From contig NZ_CP110343.1 in the NCBI RefSeq assembly GCF_034359305.1, forward strand, positions 145,823 to 209,822: DNA of 64,000 bases, written 5' to 3'. The position numbers and the translations under genes are program-made. Shown one piece after another: positions 60,857 to 64,000 of this stretch; positions within the stretch are counted from its first letter, which is position 1, and each line of letters begins with the position of its first letter. This DNA is from Candidatus Fokinia cryptica (lineage in GTDB: Bacteria; Pseudomonadota; Alphaproteobacteria; Rickettsiales; Midichloriaceae). The notes beneath the pieces are model-generated. The model did no database searches and was not told the DNA's origin. It worked only from the letters and a program-made list of their open reading frames with translations.

Positions 60857-62398
60857 ATGAACTCAAACATTCGTAGAACCTCTTCGTTGAGCAAAAAAAT
60901 AGAAAATTCTGATAGTGGCTTTAAGCTTGATGACAAGATTTTGGTACTTGGTATCGGAGGTGCTGGCAGTAATGCTGTAGAAAGAATGCTTGATGCGGAG
61001 ATACCTGGTATAGAATTTTGCATAGCAAATACTGATGCACAAGCATTACAAACGTCGAAATGTCCTAATCGTATACAATTAGGTCCCGAGATTACTATGG
61101 GATTAGGTGCTGGTGCAGATGCTGAAGTTGGAAGAGTATCAGCAGAGGAATCAATGGATGATGTACAAAATATACTTAACGGTGTTCGTTTGTTATTTAT
61201 AGTGAGTGGAATGGGTGGTGGGACAGGCACAGGAGCATCTCCAGTAGTGGCTCAGATTGCACATTCTAAAAATATACTCACTGTTGCTATGGTGACGAAA
61301 CCGTTTGATTTTGAAGGTAGTAGAAGAATGCGGGTTGCAGAGGCTGGTATTGACGCGTTAGAACCGTATGTTAATTCTATGATAGTAATGCCGAATCAGA
61401 ATGCGTTTAGAATTGCTACGGATAAGACTACTTTTGAAGATGCTTGTGCTCTTTCTGATGAAATCTTGAAACATACATTACGTTCAATAACGGGTCTCAT
61501 AAAAGAAAAAGGTCTAATTAATTTAGATTTTGCCGACGTGAAGTCTGTAATGTCGTTTAAGGGAAGAGCTATGGTAGGTGTAGGAGAAGCGAGTGGAGAA
61601 AATAGAGGTAGTGTTGCGGCGGAACAGGCTATACATAATCCGCTTCTAGATGATACGACGATGGAGCGTGCACAAGGAATACTAGTAAACGTTACTGGAG
61701 CGAATAATATGACACTTTTTGAAATAGATGAAGTTGTGAATAGGGTAAAAGAAAGATCTCCAGATGCTTTATTGATTTTTGGTGCGGTGTATAATAACGA
61801 TAAAAAAGATGTACTTAGCGTAACCGTTATAGCAACCGGATTAGATCATAAGATTGATTTAAAGCAAAAAAGCTCTTCGCAACATGCTAAGTTGAATAAT
61901 CATAATGTTTCTTGGAATCAGATACAACATGATAGTATTTTCCATAAAACAGATTCGCAACAAAATCTAAAGGTTACAATAGATAGTATTGCGAATAAGT
62001 CACACCAGTATGAAGGTGGTGCTGATAGAATTTCAACATCTGAGAGTCACGCTATGTATAATGTGGAGCAACAGCACAATACCAATACTCTTCAAGAGCC
62101 GAGTGATAAACATAGTTCTCCTTTACGTAATACGAATAATACTCTGTTTACACCACCTAAAAAGTATGAATTATTCAAAAATCTTTCTAGTACTACTCAG
62201 AATGAAAAGGAGAGTGATGAAAGAAAAGTACATACAGAAAAAGAGGTGGAAAGTAGTACAAATAACTTTGATGAGAAAGAGCCTGAGAAAAATGATTTTG
62301 ATTCCATAAAAAGAATGGAAGAGATATCTGTGTCAGATGCTCGTCCCAGAAAGAAAGACTTCTTTGATATACCTTCGTTTTTGCGTAGGAAAAAGTAA
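60857..62398 (+). CDS. ftsZ: Cell-division tubulin homologue FtsZ
   Basis: FtsZ forms the division ring. The 513-residue protein has 'GIGGAGSNAVERMLDAEIPG' with 'IEFCIANTDAQAL', the GTP motif 'GMGGGTGTGASPVVAQIA' near 120, 'ITGLIKEKGLINLDFADVKS' (T7 loop with D-x-x-D-like N-L-D-F-A-D) and a C-terminal variable linker of about 170 residues rich in Ser, Asn, Gln and Lys. It ends 'KKDFFDIPSFLRRKK', the conserved tail that binds FtsA/ZipA-type partners. The linker is longer than in many bacteria. The mutS stop is 88 bases upstream. Confidence 0.97.
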   Translation: MNSNIRRTSSLSKKIENSDSGFKLDDKILVLGIGGAGSNAVERMLDAEIPGIEFCIANTDAQALQTSKCPNRIQLGPEITMGLGAGADAEVGRVSAEESMDDVQNILNGVRLLFIVSGMGGGTGTGASPVVAQIAHSKNILTVAMVTKPFDFEGSRRMRVAEAGIDALEPYVNSMIVMPNQNAFRIATDKTTFEDACALSDEILKHTLRSITGLIKEKGLINLDFADVKSVMSFKGRAMVGVGEASGENRGSVAAEQAIHNPLLDDTTMERAQGILVNVTGANNMTLFEIDEVVNRVKERSPDALLIFGAVYNNDKKDVLSVTVIATGLDHKIDLKQKSSSQHAKLNNHNVSWNQIQHDSIFHKTDSQQNLKVTIDSIANKSHQYEGGADRISTSESHAMYNVEQQHNTNTLQEPSDKHSSPLRNTNNTLFTPPKKYELFKNLSSTTQNEKESDERKVHTEKEVESSTNNFDEKEPEKNDFDSIKRMEEISVSDARPRKKDFFDIPSFLRRKK

Positions 62399-62473
62399 TT
62401 GCTAGAGTATTACTGAGAATAGTAGCGTCATTTAATTTCTATACTTTACTTACTATATTTTGTTTTTTTTATA

Positions 62474-64000
62474 TCAATTCAGCTTTATGATCTCTAACAG
62501 TGATGTAATAAGTTTTAAATTCCTTTGATCGGTGAAAAAATCCTCTATAGAATTAATCGTTTTTTTACCTATTCCTTTCATACTTATTAATTCACCTTCT
62601 GCAATTGCTTTCATTATTTCATTTAATGAAGAATATTGAGAAGCGATAATTTTTGCAGTTTCCTTGCCGATATGTGGAATACAAAGTGAAAATATAAAGT
62701 GAGAAAATGTCACATTATAAGATTTCTTTATGGAATATATAAGATTCTGAACGCTTTCTTCTTGCCAACCGCTCAGTTGCAATATACTTTCCACTTTTGA
62801 CGTATCAGTTGCGATTTTCAGTATATCGGTAAAGTCTTTTATAATACCAGCTTGATGCAATTGCTTTATTTGTTTTTTACCAATTCCTCCTATATTCATA
62901 CAATCTTTACTTACAAAATGTATCATCATTTGTATAATCCTTTCGGGACATGAGTTGTTTGAGCAAGTCAATGATGCATCCGTTTCACTCACCAGTGAAC
63001 TTTTACAGAATGGGCATTTTGTTATGCTTTGAAATTTAGATAGTTCTTGTTTTGTATTTCTTTCGGAATATAGTACATCGCAAATGCATGGTATTACGCC
63101 ACCAGACTTTTTAATGGTGATGATATCTCCTATTCTAATATCGCGTTTTGCGATTTCTGCAAAATTGTGCAAGGTTGCTTTTGTAATAGTTGTACCTGTT
63201 ATTGTTACTGCTTCAATTATTGCAATTGGTGTAAGATTTCCATATTTTCCCATTTGTATCACTATGTCCAATAGTTTTGTTTTATAAGAATCCGATGAGA
63301 ATTTGTATGCTATTGCACCTCTAGGTGCTGTAGCAGTATATCCTAGTTCATCTTGTACTCTAAGGTTATTTACTTTACACACTATCCCATCTGCATTATA
63401 TGAGATCTTTCCGTTATTTTGTGAAACAAGAATATTATTATAAAAATCCTGCACTTCATCCATATTATTCGCAATTTTGAATTCTGAAATAATGTTAAAT
63501 CCTACTTTGTTTAGATATTCTCTTACTTCAGTGTAATGCATTTTTTCCTCATGCAACGTACTGCTACCCCATACTCGATATGATAGCATTTTATCATACT
63601 TTAGTCTGTTCTTTAACTGCCTTAATATTCCTGATGCTGCATTTCTCGTTGTAGAAAAAGGCTTTTCTCCGTTTTTTTTCAGAAAATCATTAATTTCTTC
63701 GAAAATGCTATTATGTATAAAAATTTCTCCTCGCACTTCAAATTCTTGGTAATTAAGAGCTTCAATGCCATCTAATGATAAAGGGAATTCTGCAATTAAA
63801 TCTACATTTCTTGTGACGTCTTCTCCATTCATTCCATCACCTCTAGTAAGAATATGTATTAATTTTCCATCTTTATATAATGCACTAAATGACAAGCCAT
63901 CTATTTTCGTTTCACAACATATAGGATATAGCAGAGCAGTATCTTGAGAGCTTTTTTTTAATATCGAAGCTATTCTTTGCAACCATTCACTCAATTCTTT
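62474..64000 (-). CDS. ligA: NAD-dependent DNA ligase (partial at right edge; BRCT domain absent)
   Basis: LigA seals nicks with NAD. The frame is open through the window edge; about 80 N-terminal residues lie outside. The visible part starts just before the active-site Lys ('CETKIDGLSFSALYKDGKL'). It continues through 'GDGMNGEDVTRNVDLIAEFP' and 'FEVRGEIFI', the OB fold ('VTGTTITKATLHN'-like), the four-Cys zinc finger ('CPFCKSSL' ... 'CSNNSCP') and helix-hairpin-helix repeats. It ends 'DFFTDQRNLKLITSLLEIIKLN', exactly where a BRCT domain usually begins. The estimated full length of about 590 residues is short by one BRCT. Convergent with ftsZ. Confidence 0.95.
   Translation of the reverse strand, partial: KELSEWLQRIASILKKSSQDTALLYPICCETKIDGLSFSALYKDGKLIHILTRGDGMNGEDVTRNVDLIAEFPLSLDGIEALNYQEFEVRGEIFIHNSIFEEINDFLKKNGEKPFSTTRNAASGILRQLKNRLKYDKMLSYRVWGSSTLHEEKMHYTEVREYLNKVGFNIISEFKIANNMDEVQDFYNNILVSQNNGKISYNADGIVCKVNNLRVQDELGYTATAPRGAIAYKFSSDSYKTKLLDIVIQMGKYGNLTPIAIIEAVTITGTTITKATLHNFAEIAKRDIRIGDIITIKKSGGVIPCICDVLYSERNTKQELSKFQSITKCPFCKSSLVSETDASLTCSNNSCPERIIQMMIHFVSKDCMNIGGIGKKQIKQLHQAGIIKDFTDILKIATDTSKVESILQLSGWQEESVQNLIYSIKKSYNVTFSHFIFSLCIPHIGKETAKIIASQYSSLNEIMKAIAEGELISMKGIGKKTINSIEDFFTDQRNLKLITSLLEIIKLN

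Noticed and set aside
1-64000. CRISPR arrays, insertion sequences, prophage, rRNA genes
   Set aside because: No regularly spaced repeats, transposase or phage-like proteins, or rRNA-like sequence seen on either strand.

Overview
The window looks like a piece of a small, AT-rich chromosome from an obligate intracellular alphaproteobacterium of the order Rickettsiales. A Midichloriaceae- or Anaplasmataceae-like lineage is my best guess, but family level is inference. The supporting evidence is: paired F0 subunits b and b' on different loci; a COQ9-family gene; a fused IspDF; the short glutamate-cysteine ligase family; a compact RNase D; a two-gene type I secretion module; several unrelated or weakly related outer-membrane proteins; and many usually clustered genes scattered singly.

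Layout. 1-2.1 kb: 5' part of an ABC exporter, then rpmI-rplT. 2.3-3.8 kb: a lone surface-antigen gene with its own promoter, operator-like inverted repeat and two downstream hairpins. 4.4-9 kb: ychF, cca, a second surface protein and nrdB. 9-10.3 kb: rpsF-rpsR-rplI behind a near-consensus promoter. 10.5-14.9 kb: the packed run atpF-lolD-comEC-tilS. 15-16.7 kb: gatC-folC ending in a bidirectional terminator shared with a porin-like gene. 17.9-21.3 kb: type I secretion ATPase and membrane-fusion protein. 22-25 kb: rpsN, and cmk-rpsA. 25-32.9 kb: murD, an outer-membrane protein, yraN, htpG with a small membrane protein, an AI-2E/PerM transporter, an amino-acid binding protein and an unrecognised 261-residue protein. 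33-36.7 kb: ABC exporter, queD, tRNA-Ala, tRNA-Gly, acpP, rplQ. 36.7-42.4 kb: COQ9-rsmA-ispDF, nfu-grxD-engB, nuoJ, tRNA-Lys, tRNA-Asn. 42.4-50.5 kb: RNase D, gshA, atpF', secD, ispE, ubiH-like, lepB, ddl. 50.6-64 kb: nuoL-secY, metK, fabD, rplF-efp-ftsQ, mutS, ftsZ and an edge-truncated ligA.

Functionally the window covers translation, envelope building (murD, ddl, ftsQ, ftsZ, lolD, lepB, secY, secD), isoprenoid and quinone synthesis (ispDF, ispE, COQ9, ubiH-like), thiol and Fe-S homeostasis (gshA, grxD, nfu), and respiration (nuoJ, nuoL, F0 b/b'). This is the profile of a reduced endosymbiont that still makes at least part of a cell wall.

There are no insertion sequences, prophage genes, rRNA genes or CRISPR arrays that I can see. 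The most unusual features are the break-up of the normally contiguous spc/alpha ribosomal block (rpsN, secY, rplF and rplQ sit in four places), several domain losses (LigA without BRCT, ComEC without its metallo-lactamase domain), lineage-type protein extensions (S18, the secretion fusion protein), and four candidate decayed small genes in the longer intergenic gaps. I found no clear new multi-gene system. The most open questions are the 261-residue orphan protein, the small lipoprotein-like ORF and the surface-antigen paralogues.
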